Shown one piece after another: positions 1 to 6,023 of a DNA stretch of 35,024 nt. A program made the translations under genes and the position numbers. The notes below the pieces were generated by a model, which was given only the letters and a program-made list of their open reading frames with translations, was not told where the DNA came from and made no database searches. The DNA comes from Pseudomonadota bacterium (lineage in GTDB: Bacteria; Pseudomonadota; Gammaproteobacteria; Steroidobacterales; Steroidobacteraceae): NCBI GenBank assembly GCA_021808195.1, contig JAKBCE010000034.1:1-35024 (forward strand), in the 5' to 3' direction. The stretch's first letter is position 1. Each line of letters starts with the position of its first letter.

Positions 1-1
1 G

Positions 2-73
2 CGCTGCCGACAGAAGCAGCCGCAAGTCATCCGGAACCTGTTCCAGGAAAAGCATGTCCGCTACGCTGCTTGA
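2..73 (+). CDS. Possible C-terminal fragment of an unidentified gene cut by the window edge
   Basis: Frame 2 is open from the window edge to a TGA at 71-73 and encodes about 23 residues ending EKHVRYAA. The composition (Gln, Lys, Arg, hydrophobic alternation) is protein-like, whereas frame 1 gives a Pro/Ala-rich peptide. There is too little sequence to name a family. It could be chance, so confidence is low. Confidence 0.25.
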   Translation, partial: RCRQKQPQVIRNLFQEKHVRYAA

Positions 74-100
74 AGAATCACGCACTGTTTACCGGCCGGC

Positions 101-273
101 TCAGTAATGCAGGGTCTCGAAGCGCACCGGACAGCGGCGGTTACATTCTGAGGCATTGAGCTTGCCCTCCGGATCCACAATCGCCAGTTCGCAATGGCCT
201 CGGAATGTTACGGATGATCCGTCTGTCTCACTGGGGGCTGGCCCGAATCGCCCTCGCAGCGCTCAAACGGCAT
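101..273 (-). pseudogene. Small Cys-rich frame, apparently frameshifted
   Basis: On the minus strand a frame ending in TGA at 101-103 encodes a protein-like C-terminus with three spaced cysteines (GHCELAIVDPEG, then SECNRRCPVRFETLHY). That frame has no ATG, GTG or TTG at its 5' end and closes upstream at 263-265. An ATG at 271-273 opens another frame (MPFERCEGDSGQPP), which would join the first by a single frameshift near 225-245. I read this as a small Cys-containing gene broken by one indel, or as a sequencing error. It lies downstream of the metal ATPase on the same strand. The family is not recognised, and a chance open frame is possible. Confidence 0.25.
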
Positions 274-332
274 CCGTCTGCGCTTACACCCGTCCTGCGA
301 TGGGAACGCACCCCCGCAGGCGCTTCGCCGAA

Positions 333-2303
333 TTACCCCGTATGCTGAACACTCGCCTGACGGGTTGGCAGGAGCCGCGCAGAGTTCAGGATGAAAGTCA
401 GCTCCGAGGCCACGTGAATAAATGCTGCAAGCAATGGATTGAGCATGCCCGCGGCCGCCAATCCGATGCCGAGTGCATCAACACCCAGAGTACCGAAGAA
501 ATTGGCCCAGATGATTCGCCGGGTGCGCCGCGCGAGGAGGAGCGTGTCGGCAAATTTCGCCAAATCGTTACCGAGCAGCACCACATCGGCGCTCTCCCGG
601 GCCACATCCGTTCCGGAGCCCATGGCAACTCCGACCTGCGCTTCGATCAACGCCGGAGCGTCGTTGATTCCATCGCCAACCATCGCGACGACGCGCCGTT
701 CGAGCGTCAGACGCTCGACAGCGTCGCGCTTGTCCTCGGGCAACAGGTCGGCGGCAATCTCGGCGATGCCGAGCTGCGCGGCGACCGAATCGGCGACCGC
801 CCGCGCATCTCCCGTCAGCAGCACGGTCCGCAGGCCCAACGCATGAATCGCCGCAACGGCCGCGCGCGCCTCGGGACGAACTCGATCGGCGATCTCGATG
901 GCACCGAGCAACTCCCCGGCGCGCGCAACATAGACTTCGGATGAGCCGCGCTGCCTGCTCGAGAGCGCATCAGGCACCGCGATGCCCTGCTCGCGCAGCA
1001 ATGCGAGATTCCCAACCAGGATGTCATCCCCGCCGAGCACTGCGCGGATGCCGCGACCAGGTTGATACGCAAATCGCTCAGGCTCGCGCACCGCCCGCCC
1101 CGCAGCGCGGGCATACTCCACGATGGTCTTACCCAGCGGGTGCTCCGAGCGAGCCTCGGCGGCCGCCGCCGCATCGAGCAGCGTCATCGGATCGGTCCCC
1201 GTCGTCGGGTGCAGGGCGCGCACCTGCGGCGCACCGAAGGTGAGCGTGCCGGTCTTATCGAGGACGATGGTGTCGACTCGACCAAGCAGCTCGAGGTACA
1301 GCCCCCCTTTGATGATGGCCCCGCTGCGAGCGGCCCGACCGATTGCCCCCAGGATGGCAAGCGGTGTCCCGGCCGCAATGCCACAAGCCCCGGCGACGAT
1401 GATGACGGAAATGGTGGACCGAATGTTGTGCGTCACCAGGTAGGTCACGAGGGCCGCGCCCAGCGCAAAATAGACCAGATAACCGGCAAGACGGTCGGCA
1501 AGCCGCTGCACGGGCGCCCGGGAACGCTCGGCCTGCTCGACCGCCTCGATGATCTTGCCGTAGCTGGTCTCGCGCCCGAGGCGCTCGGCACGAATCTCGA
1601 GCGCACCGGATTGATTGATGGATCCGGCAAACACGCTGCTGCCGGCCGTCTTCTCCACCGGCAGAGACTCACCCGTGATGCGCGATTGATCCACGAACGA
1701 ATGTCCGGCCACCACCGTGCCGTCGACCGGAATCCGCCCACCGGGATTGACGAGCACCGCCTCGCCCGGCGCGAGCTCCTCGGCCCGGACCTCGGCAATG
1801 CCGCCCGGGCGCCGCACCGATATCGCCCGGGGCAGAAAATCGAGCAGCTCGCGAATAGCCCGACGGCCGCGCGAGACGGTCATACCCTCGAGGACCTCGG
1901 CTACCAGCACGAACAGGGTAATCACGAGCGCGGTGAAGAACTGAGCGATCGCCGCCGCCGCGACAATGGCGAGCGTCATCGACAGCTCCATGGTCATACG
2001 ACGCGCAACGAGGTTCTCGAATGCCTCGCTGAATATCGGCCAGCCGCCGATCACGAGCCCGACGATCCCGACCACACTCACCGATTCCAGCGGCTCCCAG
2101 AGGCGAAACCACACCGCGGCGGCGGCCAGCGCGACGAGCGCGATGCGCATCCCCTCGAGCCATGAGAATTCGTGATCGTGATCGTGATCGTGATCGTGAT
2201 CACGGTCACCATCCTGCATGCCAATGGCGGCTGCATCGTCGGGATGCGTCCCGCCGGCCGCAGGGCGAACCTGTGGATCAGGCTGCAGGGGGAACTGACT
2301 CAC
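333..2303 (-). CDS. P1B-type heavy-metal translocating ATPase with His-Asp N-terminal tract
   Basis: This is an inner-membrane ATP-driven metal exporter of about 656 residues. Visible P-type hallmarks are the TGES actuator motif (ITGESLPVEK), the phosphorylation loop DKTGT at Asp349, the P1B signature His-Pro (SEHPLGKTI) and the hinge GDGINDAPAL. The N-terminus lacks a classical HMA domain and instead carries alternating His/Asp at residues 35-44 (five His). The transmembrane CPC/SPC/TPC metal site is replaced by Gly305-Ala306-Cys307 in the context VAGACGIAAGTP, so the usual Pro and one Cys are missing. I chose the GTG at 2301-2303 because a GAGG box sits 7 bases upstream; a longer open frame exists but runs into the regulator gene. 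It lies 31 bp downstream of the RcnR-like repressor, presumably as one operon. The cargo is uncertain: Ni/Co, Zn or Cd. The regulator argues for Ni/Co. Confidence 0.9.
   Translation of the reverse strand: MSQFPLQPDPQVRPAAGGTHPDDAAAIGMQDGDRDHDHDHDHDHEFSWLEGMRIALVALAAAAVWFRLWEPLESVSVVGIVGLVIGGWPIFSEAFENLVARRMTMELSMTLAIVAAAAIAQFFTALVITLFVLVAEVLEGMTVSRGRRAIRELLDFLPRAISVRRPGGIAEVRAEELAPGEAVLVNPGGRIPVDGTVVAGHSFVDQSRITGESLPVEKTAGSSVFAGSINQSGALEIRAERLGRETSYGKIIEAVEQAERSRAPVQRLADRLAGYLVYFALGAALVTYLVTHNIRSTISVIIVAGACGIAAGTPLAILGAIGRAARSGAIIKGGLYLELLGRVDTIVLDKTGTLTFGAPQVRALHPTTGTDPMTLLDAAAAAEARSEHPLGKTIVEYARAAGRAVREPERFAYQPGRGIRAVLGGDDILVGNLALLREQGIAVPDALSSRQRGSSEVYVARAGELLGAIEIADRVRPEARAAVAAIHALGLRTVLLTGDARAVADSVAAQLGIAEIAADLLPEDKRDAVERLTLERRVVAMVGDGINDAPALIEAQVGVAMGSGTDVARESADVVLLGNDLAKFADTLLLARRTRRIIWANFFGTLGVDALGIGLAAAGMLNPLLAAFIHVASELTFILNSARLLPTRQASVQHTG
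2171..2200. repeat. Five tandem CGTGAT hexamers encoding the His-Asp tract
   Basis: Five perfect 6-bp units lie head to tail inside the metal ATPase gene. Read on the minus strand they encode alternating His and Asp. Hexamer length keeps frame, so slippage would change the number of His-Asp pairs without breaking the protein. Each unit junction also makes a GATC site. Confidence 0.9.
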
Positions 2304-2334
2304 GGGAGAACCTCGCACAGCATGCGCGCGCGGA

Positions 2335-2613
2335 CTATCGCAGATAGGTGCGCACGACTTCGATGAGTTCCTCGGCACCGGCTCGGCGCTCGGCCTCGCT
2401 GGTGATACGAGGACTCGCCACATGCGCCTCGATGTGGTCCTCCAGAACCTCCACCATCAGGCCATTGACCGCACCGCGCACCGCTGCGATCTGCTGCAAA
2501 ATCTCAGCACATGCGCGCTCGGCCTCGAGCGCCCGCTCGAGCGCCTCGACCTGCCCCCTGATACGCCGTACGCGCGCAAGGAGCTTCGACTTTTCGCGTG
2601 TGGTGTGGCTCAT
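2335..2613 (-). CDS. CsoR/RcnR/FrmR-family metal-sensing repressor (RcnR-like ligand set)
   Basis: A 92-residue all-helical DUF156 repressor, the normal length for the family. Key residues fall at His3, Cys35, His60 and His64, which is the Ni/Co ligand set of E. coli RcnR; formaldehyde sensors of the FrmR type have Pro2/Cys35 and no His64. Conserved helix-1 basic residues (RVRRIRGQVEALERAL) are present. In this family metal binding releases DNA and derepresses an exporter, here the P1B ATPase 31 bp downstream. The start is the ATG at 2611-2613, because extending further upstream would run through the promoter/operator and lacks the family N-terminus. Metal identity is inferred from the ligands only; Zn or Cu(I) remains possible. 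Confidence 0.9.
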   Translation of the reverse strand: MSHTTREKSKLLARVRRIRGQVEALERALEAERACAEILQQIAAVRGAVNGLMVEVLEDHIEAHVASPRITSEAERRAGAEELIEVVRTYLR

Positions 2614-2624
2614 GGCGGCCGCTG

Positions 2625-2645
2625 ATACCCTAGGGGAGTATTGTA
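2625..2645 (-). promoter_or_regulatory. Candidate operator and -10 box of the metal repressor/ATPase operon
   Basis: On the minus strand TACT-CCCC-TA-GGGTA forms an imperfect inverted repeat with a C/G tract at 2626-2640, resembling the TACT-(G/C)n-AGTA operators of RcnR/CsoR proteins. It overlaps TACAAT (2640-2645), a good -10 box, and lies 12 bases before the repressor ATG. I see no convincing -35. The geometry fits autorepression. Binding is inferred, not shown. Confidence 0.5.
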
Positions 2646-2683
2646 TCGTAGACCGCAAAAGAGGGCCAGACACACCGCAGCTC

Positions 2684-2760
2684 TGCATGGCGTTTATCCT
2701 GGCGCTGGGTGTTATTACGCACCTGCCAAATGTCGCGTGGATTCAATGACCTGCGTGCTG
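2684..2760 (+). repeat. Dispersed repeat, copy A (left border of the Abi segment)
   Basis: The core at 2699-2731 matches copy B at 4918-4950 at 32 of 33 positions (starting CTGGCGCTGGG and containing GTTATTACGCACCTGCCAAA). Weaker similarity continues right (AATGACCTGCGTGCTG against CATGACTTACATGCTG) and left (GCATGGCGT against GCATGTGCGT). Same orientation as copy B, about 2.2 kb away. It has no recognisable transposase. The family is unknown to me. Confidence 0.75.
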
Positions 2761-2822
2761 ATTGACGCGCCAAAGAGCGGAAGCAAATGCGCTCTTCAAC
2801 GTGGGGCGTAAGGCAAGCGTGA

Positions 2823-3128
2823 AGGTCAGCGGTACGTCAGATAAGCGACGTACGTTCGGGTCAGTTCCTCGATCAGTGTTTCATCTGTTATGGTCTGTGG
2901 GGTGCCTCAGACGGGGCCAGGCGCGAAGAACAGCGTCTCGATGGCCGTGCTGGCTATGAGGATGGCGATTCGCTCTGCATTGCCGTACGCACCCGAGAAA
3001 CTGCCACCAGGAATGCGTACAAGCGGATCAGCACGGACGTGGAAGCGCAGAACTGGATAGCCTATTTCAAGGGAACGTATCTGAGCGACGAACTCGGCCG
3101 CGCGGACATTGCCCTCAGCGGAGACTAG
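2823..3128 (+). pseudogene. Decayed reading frame without a start codon
   Basis: Plus-strand frame open from a TGA at 2820-2822 to TAG at 3126-3128, about 101 codons. The second half looks protein-like (for example NAYKRISTDVEAQNW, then FKGTYLSDELGRADIALSGD), but there is no ATG, GTG or TTG in the first two thirds and no ribosome site. It lies in the accessory segment between copy A and the Abi gene. I do not recognise a family; it may be a gene fragment or chance. Confidence 0.2.
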
Positions 3129-3294
3129 CATCAAATCCGATTCAAGGCTTGGAGCAGTGCTCGCGGTGTCGAAACCGCAGATGACGGCCTCCGGCGGCTT
3201 GCATTGGTCAGTGCGCCCTGGAGTGGAAACCTGTTGCTCCGGCCCGCGGACGACGGGAACTCATTAGTGCTCGCAACGGAAGGACAGCGACATC

Positions 3295-3447
3295 ATGTGT
3301 TTCGCCGTCAATCTGAGCGAGGAAATTCAGGAACGGAAAGAACGTAGGAGCCATGGATATCCGCCCCCCCCTCCGCAATGGCCCGGGTTGGCTCCGAGTC
3401 TATTTCCTCAGCGCCCATCCGTTTGTCTTATATGGGCACCGCCCTGA
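3295..3447 (+). CDS. Hypothetical 50-residue ORF (possible remnant)
   Basis: ATG at 3295 with an AGGA box about 10 bases upstream, encoding MCFAVNLSEEIQERKERR followed by a proline run and stop at 3445-3447. The Met-Cys start followed by hydrophobic residues faintly recalls SRAP/YedK-type proteins, whose Cys2 is catalytic, but nothing else of that domain is visible. A run of eight C at 3364-3371 encodes the prolines and could mark a frameshift. Low support. The rest of 2761-3556 shows no other convincing gene. Confidence 0.2.
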   Translation: MCFAVNLSEEIQERKERRSHGYPPPPPQWPGLAPSLFPQRPSVCLIWAPP

Positions 3448-3556
3448 GAGCAAGTGACATCCTCATCTGCCTTTGACGTTGCGCAGCGAAGCAGTTCACC
3501 GTATAGAGGCAGCTGACAACAGCGAGTCGCGGCGGACCGGTCTAACGATACATTTG

Positions 3557-4492
3557 TCATGGCTGCCAAAATGGATCATTCGCCCAGCCAGGTGGAAATC
3601 CCATTTGCGAAATCGATACAGCCGGATGGTCGCGGAATACAGCTTTCAATCGGGCAGGGAAGTCAGAAGAGCTGTCCACAATCTGCGTCATGTAACGAAC
3701 GATAACGGCAAGCGTATAGAATAGATTTAAATTGGTAAAGTGAGAGGCATGCGCGCGGAGCACCCTCGGCTGTATCGCGTAATGACGATTCCAAACTCTT
3801 CCGTGGTGCGCGCAGATGTTGCGCAACACAGTCAATGAATGCAACCAGGAGCCAAACACATCCGAGGGCAAGTTGAACCTCCTGGCGATGGCGTTCTTCT
3901 GAACTCGCAGACCTTCATACAGCTGCGACCACTTTCCGAAGCTTAGACATTCGGCCGCTACCCAGGATGGTGGTAGCCAGGGGATTTCGTACGTATTGAA
4001 GTAATGCCTCATGAAAACGTCCTTGGAGCGACGAGCGTCCTGATTCAACTTCGACAGGAATCCGTAAATATCGAATGAAGAGGCAAATAGATTTTCGTAT
4101 TGCGAGAGATACCAATGTGGACCGTGGGAGAGGCTCAGCTCGTTGCAGATAACTGCGCGGATTGCGACCTCCAAGCGCTCGATCTCATCCATCACGAGAA
4201 CGCGCAACTTGCGGTCGAATTGATAGAGATCGATAACCTGCTTGAGCGTCGTTCCGGCGTTGAATTGCCGCGGGGCACCCGATGCCTGGGGAGGCATGAA
4301 ATTCAGGAAGTACCCCTTGAGCCGAAAATAGCCTATGAACCGCAGCGCCCGTTGTGCTTCGGCTACATTAGAGATCGCAAGTCCTATCGCCTGTAGGCGG
4401 GTAATCTGATCGGCGATGGTCAGTGCGGGCTTGTTATAGGTTCTTCTCGCGATTCTCGACCCCAGAAAAGAACTGGCCCACCGTGGGTGCAC
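3557..4492 (-). CDS. Abi_2 (AbiD/AbiF)-family abortive-infection-like HEPN protein
   Basis: About 312 residues. The typical Abi_2 opening YNKPALTIADQITRLQ leads to the FIGYFRLKGYF helix and the LYQFDRKLRVLVMDEIERLEVAIR block, and the C-terminal half has RNICAHHGRVWN. Arg224-x4-His229 within that motif is the HEPN ribonuclease signature, so the protein is predicted to cleave RNA, probably as an anti-phage toxin. I placed the start at GTG 4490-4492, because a strong promoter sits just upstream (4539-4567) and the TTG at 4571-4573 lies before it. No ATG exists near the conserved N-terminus, so the start is uncertain. The gene is visibly less GC-rich than its neighbours and sits alone between two copies of a direct repeat, suggesting horizontal acquisition. 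No protein antitoxin gene is adjacent. Confidence 0.85.
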   Translation of the reverse strand: MHPRWASSFLGSRIARRTYNKPALTIADQITRLQAIGLAISNVAEAQRALRFIGYFRLKGYFLNFMPPQASGAPRQFNAGTTLKQVIDLYQFDRKLRVLVMDEIERLEVAIRAVICNELSLSHGPHWYLSQYENLFASSFDIYGFLSKLNQDARRSKDVFMRHYFNTYEIPWLPPSWVAAECLSFGKWSQLYEGLRVQKNAIARRFNLPSDVFGSWLHSLTVLRNICAHHGRVWNRHYAIQPRVLRAHASHFTNLNLFYTLAVIVRYMTQIVDSSSDFPARLKAVFRDHPAVSISQMGFPPGWANDPFWQP

Positions 4493-4525
4493 TGTACTCG
4501 CAAGCGAGCCTGAAGTGTGGTGGGC
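4440..4525 (-). ncRNA. Foldable leader of the Abi_2 gene (candidate structured RNA)
   Basis: The minus-strand transcript from the promoter at 4539-4567 can form three stems. The outer stem pairs GCCCACC (4519-4525) with GGTGGGC (4476-4482), and inside it a small hairpin pairs CTCGC with GCGAG (4497-4508). A second hairpin pairs GTTCTTTTC (4465-4473) with GAGAAGAAC (4440-4448), with one G-U pair. The proposed GTG start lies inside the outer stem loop, so folding could control translation. From prior knowledge, a conserved RNA motif (abiF) has been described upstream of abiF genes; I cannot test membership. This could also be chance pairing. Confidence 0.35.
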
Positions 4526-4538
4526 ACTGTTGACAAGT

Positions 4539-4567
4539 ATAGTACCAGGGTCATCGGAGCGCGTCAA
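4539..4567 (-). promoter_or_regulatory. Sigma-70 promoter of the Abi_2 gene
   Basis: On the minus strand TTGACG (4562-4567) is followed after exactly 17 bases by TACTAT (4539-4544), a near-consensus sigma-70 promoter. Transcription would begin near 4532, about 40 bases before the proposed GTG, giving a short leader that contains the stems described separately. Confidence 0.65.
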
Positions 4568-4671
4568 GCACAAAGTTCGCGCAAGTCCTTAAACGGAAAG
4601 GCTTTTTTATACTTCCCGCTTCTTGAGCTCAAACGAAATTAGTAGCTATCCTGAGGGCTGCAATCCAAGCG

Positions 4672-4684
4672 CCCCCCCCCCCCC
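4672..4684 (+). repeat. Homopolymer of 13 C
   Basis: An uninterrupted run of 13 cytosines lies in non-coding sequence about 100 bp upstream of the Abi_2 promoter. Such runs slip during replication and are error-prone in sequencing. The surrounding 4574-5251 holds no gene I can support; it contains repeat copy B and its hairpin. Confidence 0.9.
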
Positions 4685-4897
4685 AGCCCTCGGTGGCATC
4701 AGCCCGTTTCGGTCACGACAGATGCTAGGGGCTGGCGTCCGCCGGTCCGTCGTACGGCGGCGAGCTCTCGTCGCTTCTGTTCTGCTCTCTGCGCTCTCCG
4801 CGCGGCACTTTCCTGGGGATACCCCGCGCATGGCGCCTATCCCTTTAATCCACCCCTCTGCTTGGCCCCCGAAGGCATATATTCTTCGCTTCCTTGG

Positions 4898-4980
4898 GCA
4901 TGTGCGTAGTAACACCCCTGGCGCTGGGCGTTATTACGCACCTGCCAAAACTGGCGCTCGCTCCATGACTTACATGCTGG
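4898..4980 (+). repeat. Dispersed repeat, copy B (right border of the Abi segment)
   Basis: Second copy of the repeat found at 2684-2760. The core at 4918-4950 has one mismatch in 33 against copy A, and similarity fades over about 30 bases on each side. Copy B keeps an almost perfect hairpin (4902-4941) that is decayed on its left arm in copy A. Both copies point the same way and bracket the low-GC Abi_2 segment. Confidence 0.75.
4902..4941. repeat. Long inverted repeat (hairpin) inside repeat copy B
   Basis: GTGCGTAGTAACACCC (4902-4917) pairs with GGGCGTTATTACGCAC (4926-4941) at 14 of 16 positions, and the two mispairs would be tolerated as wobble in RNA. The loop is CTGGCGCT. No T-run follows, so it is not a standard terminator. 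It may be a mobile-element end or a protein-recognition palindrome. Confidence 0.7.
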
Positions 4981-5251
4981 TCGCGCGAGGTGGTCACCAA
5001 GATTTATGCGAGGAAATCCTGGCTTCTGACGAATTGCTATCGCCAAGGACTGTGACTCTGCCCGCGCGCTGATACAGAACTTCAGTTCGAGTGCGCTGTA
5101 TGTGGCGCGACGATCACGTTGAGAACCCGCGTTCGCGGACATCGGCAGCGGTCGCGCCGCAACAGACAGGCTCCCCCGGCGCGGTTACCGGTGCGGTACA
5201 AACCGCAAATCGCGTGAGCGGGCCCGTCCAGAGGCGCTCTCCGCGCACCTC

Positions 5252-5608
5252 TCAGGCACGCCTCTTCGGTGTCCCCGCCGCAACGGCCGACGCGGGACGG
5301 CAATCCGCCGCACAGGCCGTATCGGCGAGCGAGCAGCAGTTTTCAGTCATGAACTCCAGCAACGCCTGCATCTGCGCCATGTCCGGGCTGTAGAACAAGT
5401 TGCGGCCTTCCCGGCGGCTCTTGAGCAGACCTGCGTTGAGCAGTTCCCGGATGTGGAACGAGAGCGTCGGCGCGGGCACACCGAGCCTGCGCGTCAACTC
5501 CGACGGGGTATAACCCTCAGGTCCGCGCCTCACCAGCAGCCGAAACACCGCCAGTCGCGCCTCCGACGCAAGCGCACTCAGCGCACCGATCGCCTCTTTG
5601 GATTTCAC
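5252..5608 (-). CDS. arsR: ArsR-family arsenite-responsive repressor
   Basis: A 118-residue winged-helix repressor. Residues 6-80 form the ArsR fold with recognition helix APTLSFHIRELLNAGLL and wing SRREGRNLFYSP. The usual ELCVCDL metal site in helix 3 is absent; instead Cys91-Cys92, Cys99 and Cys103 lie at the C-terminus (ENCCSLADTAC). This is the arrangement of the Acidithiobacillus ferrooxidans ArsR type, which binds As(III) through C-terminal cysteines. The start is a GTG at 5606-5608; a promoter only 6 bases upstream implies a leaderless message. The gene is divergent from acr3-arsC across 415 bp and should repress both arms until arsenite binds. Confidence 0.92.
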   Translation of the reverse strand: MKSKEAIGALSALASEARLAVFRLLVRRGPEGYTPSELTRRLGVPAPTLSFHIRELLNAGLLKSRREGRNLFYSPDMAQMQALLEFMTENCCSLADTACAADCRPASAVAAGTPKRRA

Positions 5609-5614
5609 GCCGGG

Positions 5615-5642
5615 ATTCTAGCAAGGCAGCTCCGATCCGCAA
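5615..5642 (-). promoter_or_regulatory. arsR promoter giving a probable leaderless transcript
   Basis: On the minus strand TTGCGG (5637-5642) is spaced 16 bases from TAGAAT (5615-5620). The expected transcription start falls on or within a base or two of the GTG start codon at 5608, leaving no room for a ribosome-binding site. Confidence 0.5.
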
Positions 5643-5865
5643 TCAAACGATAGAACCCGCATCGGGCAGGCTGCCTCGCGCCGCGGACCTCTTATGCCCC
5701 GCTGAGCGCAGCCGGCCCGGCCGGTTGCGAGCGACGCCAGCGCGACCCGGTACGTCGCGCACAACGGCGGGGAAGCGAGTCCGGGTGAGTCCACCTCCGA
5801 GGGAGAGCGCCTGGATATCAGCCCCAGCAAGCCGGCCGCTGCACGGCTCGCTTGCGGTCGCTTTA

Positions 5866-5904
5866 TATTTTGATATCCTTGGAATCGTCGAATTATTTGA
5901 GATA
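5866..5904 (+). promoter_or_regulatory. AT-rich control region of acr3-arsC, candidate ArsR site
   Basis: An AT-rich island in otherwise GC-rich DNA. It contains a spaced near-repeat, TTTTGATATCC (about 5868-5878) and ATTTGAGATACC (about 5893-5904). The position, about 120 bases before acr3 and divergent from arsR, suits promoter and operator functions, but I cannot assign -35/-10 boxes with confidence. The remainder of 5643-6010 shows no gene. Confidence 0.3.
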
Positions 5905-6023
5905 CCGGTCTTGCGCCGTCAGCCCCGGCCGGCTGCGCACCCGCACGCAGCGCCGAGCCACCGATCTCCAGGCCGTGTGGTCGGCAGGGCTGTGCGCAGC
6001 GCCGGAATACGAGGAGCACTCGG

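Noticed and set aside
214..348. 44-codon plus-strand frame starting MIRLSHWGLARIALAAL
   Set aside because: No ribosome-binding site, antisense to the end of the ATPase and the Cys-rich frame, and no recognisable family; probably chance in high-GC DNA.
2301..2423. Longer N-terminus of the metal ATPase
   Set aside because: It would overlap the repressor gene by 89 bases, whereas a GTG with a good ribosome site lies just downstream of the repressor stop.
4902..4941. Integron attC site in the repeat hairpin
   Set aside because: The arms carry GTTATTA and TAGTAAC, which do not fit the GTTRRRY and RYYYAAC core sites, and no integron integrase is present.
4623..5072. Plus-strand open frame as a gene
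   Set aside because: It runs through the C13 tract and repeat copy B, has no ribosome site and reads as Pro/Arg/Ser-rich chance sequence.
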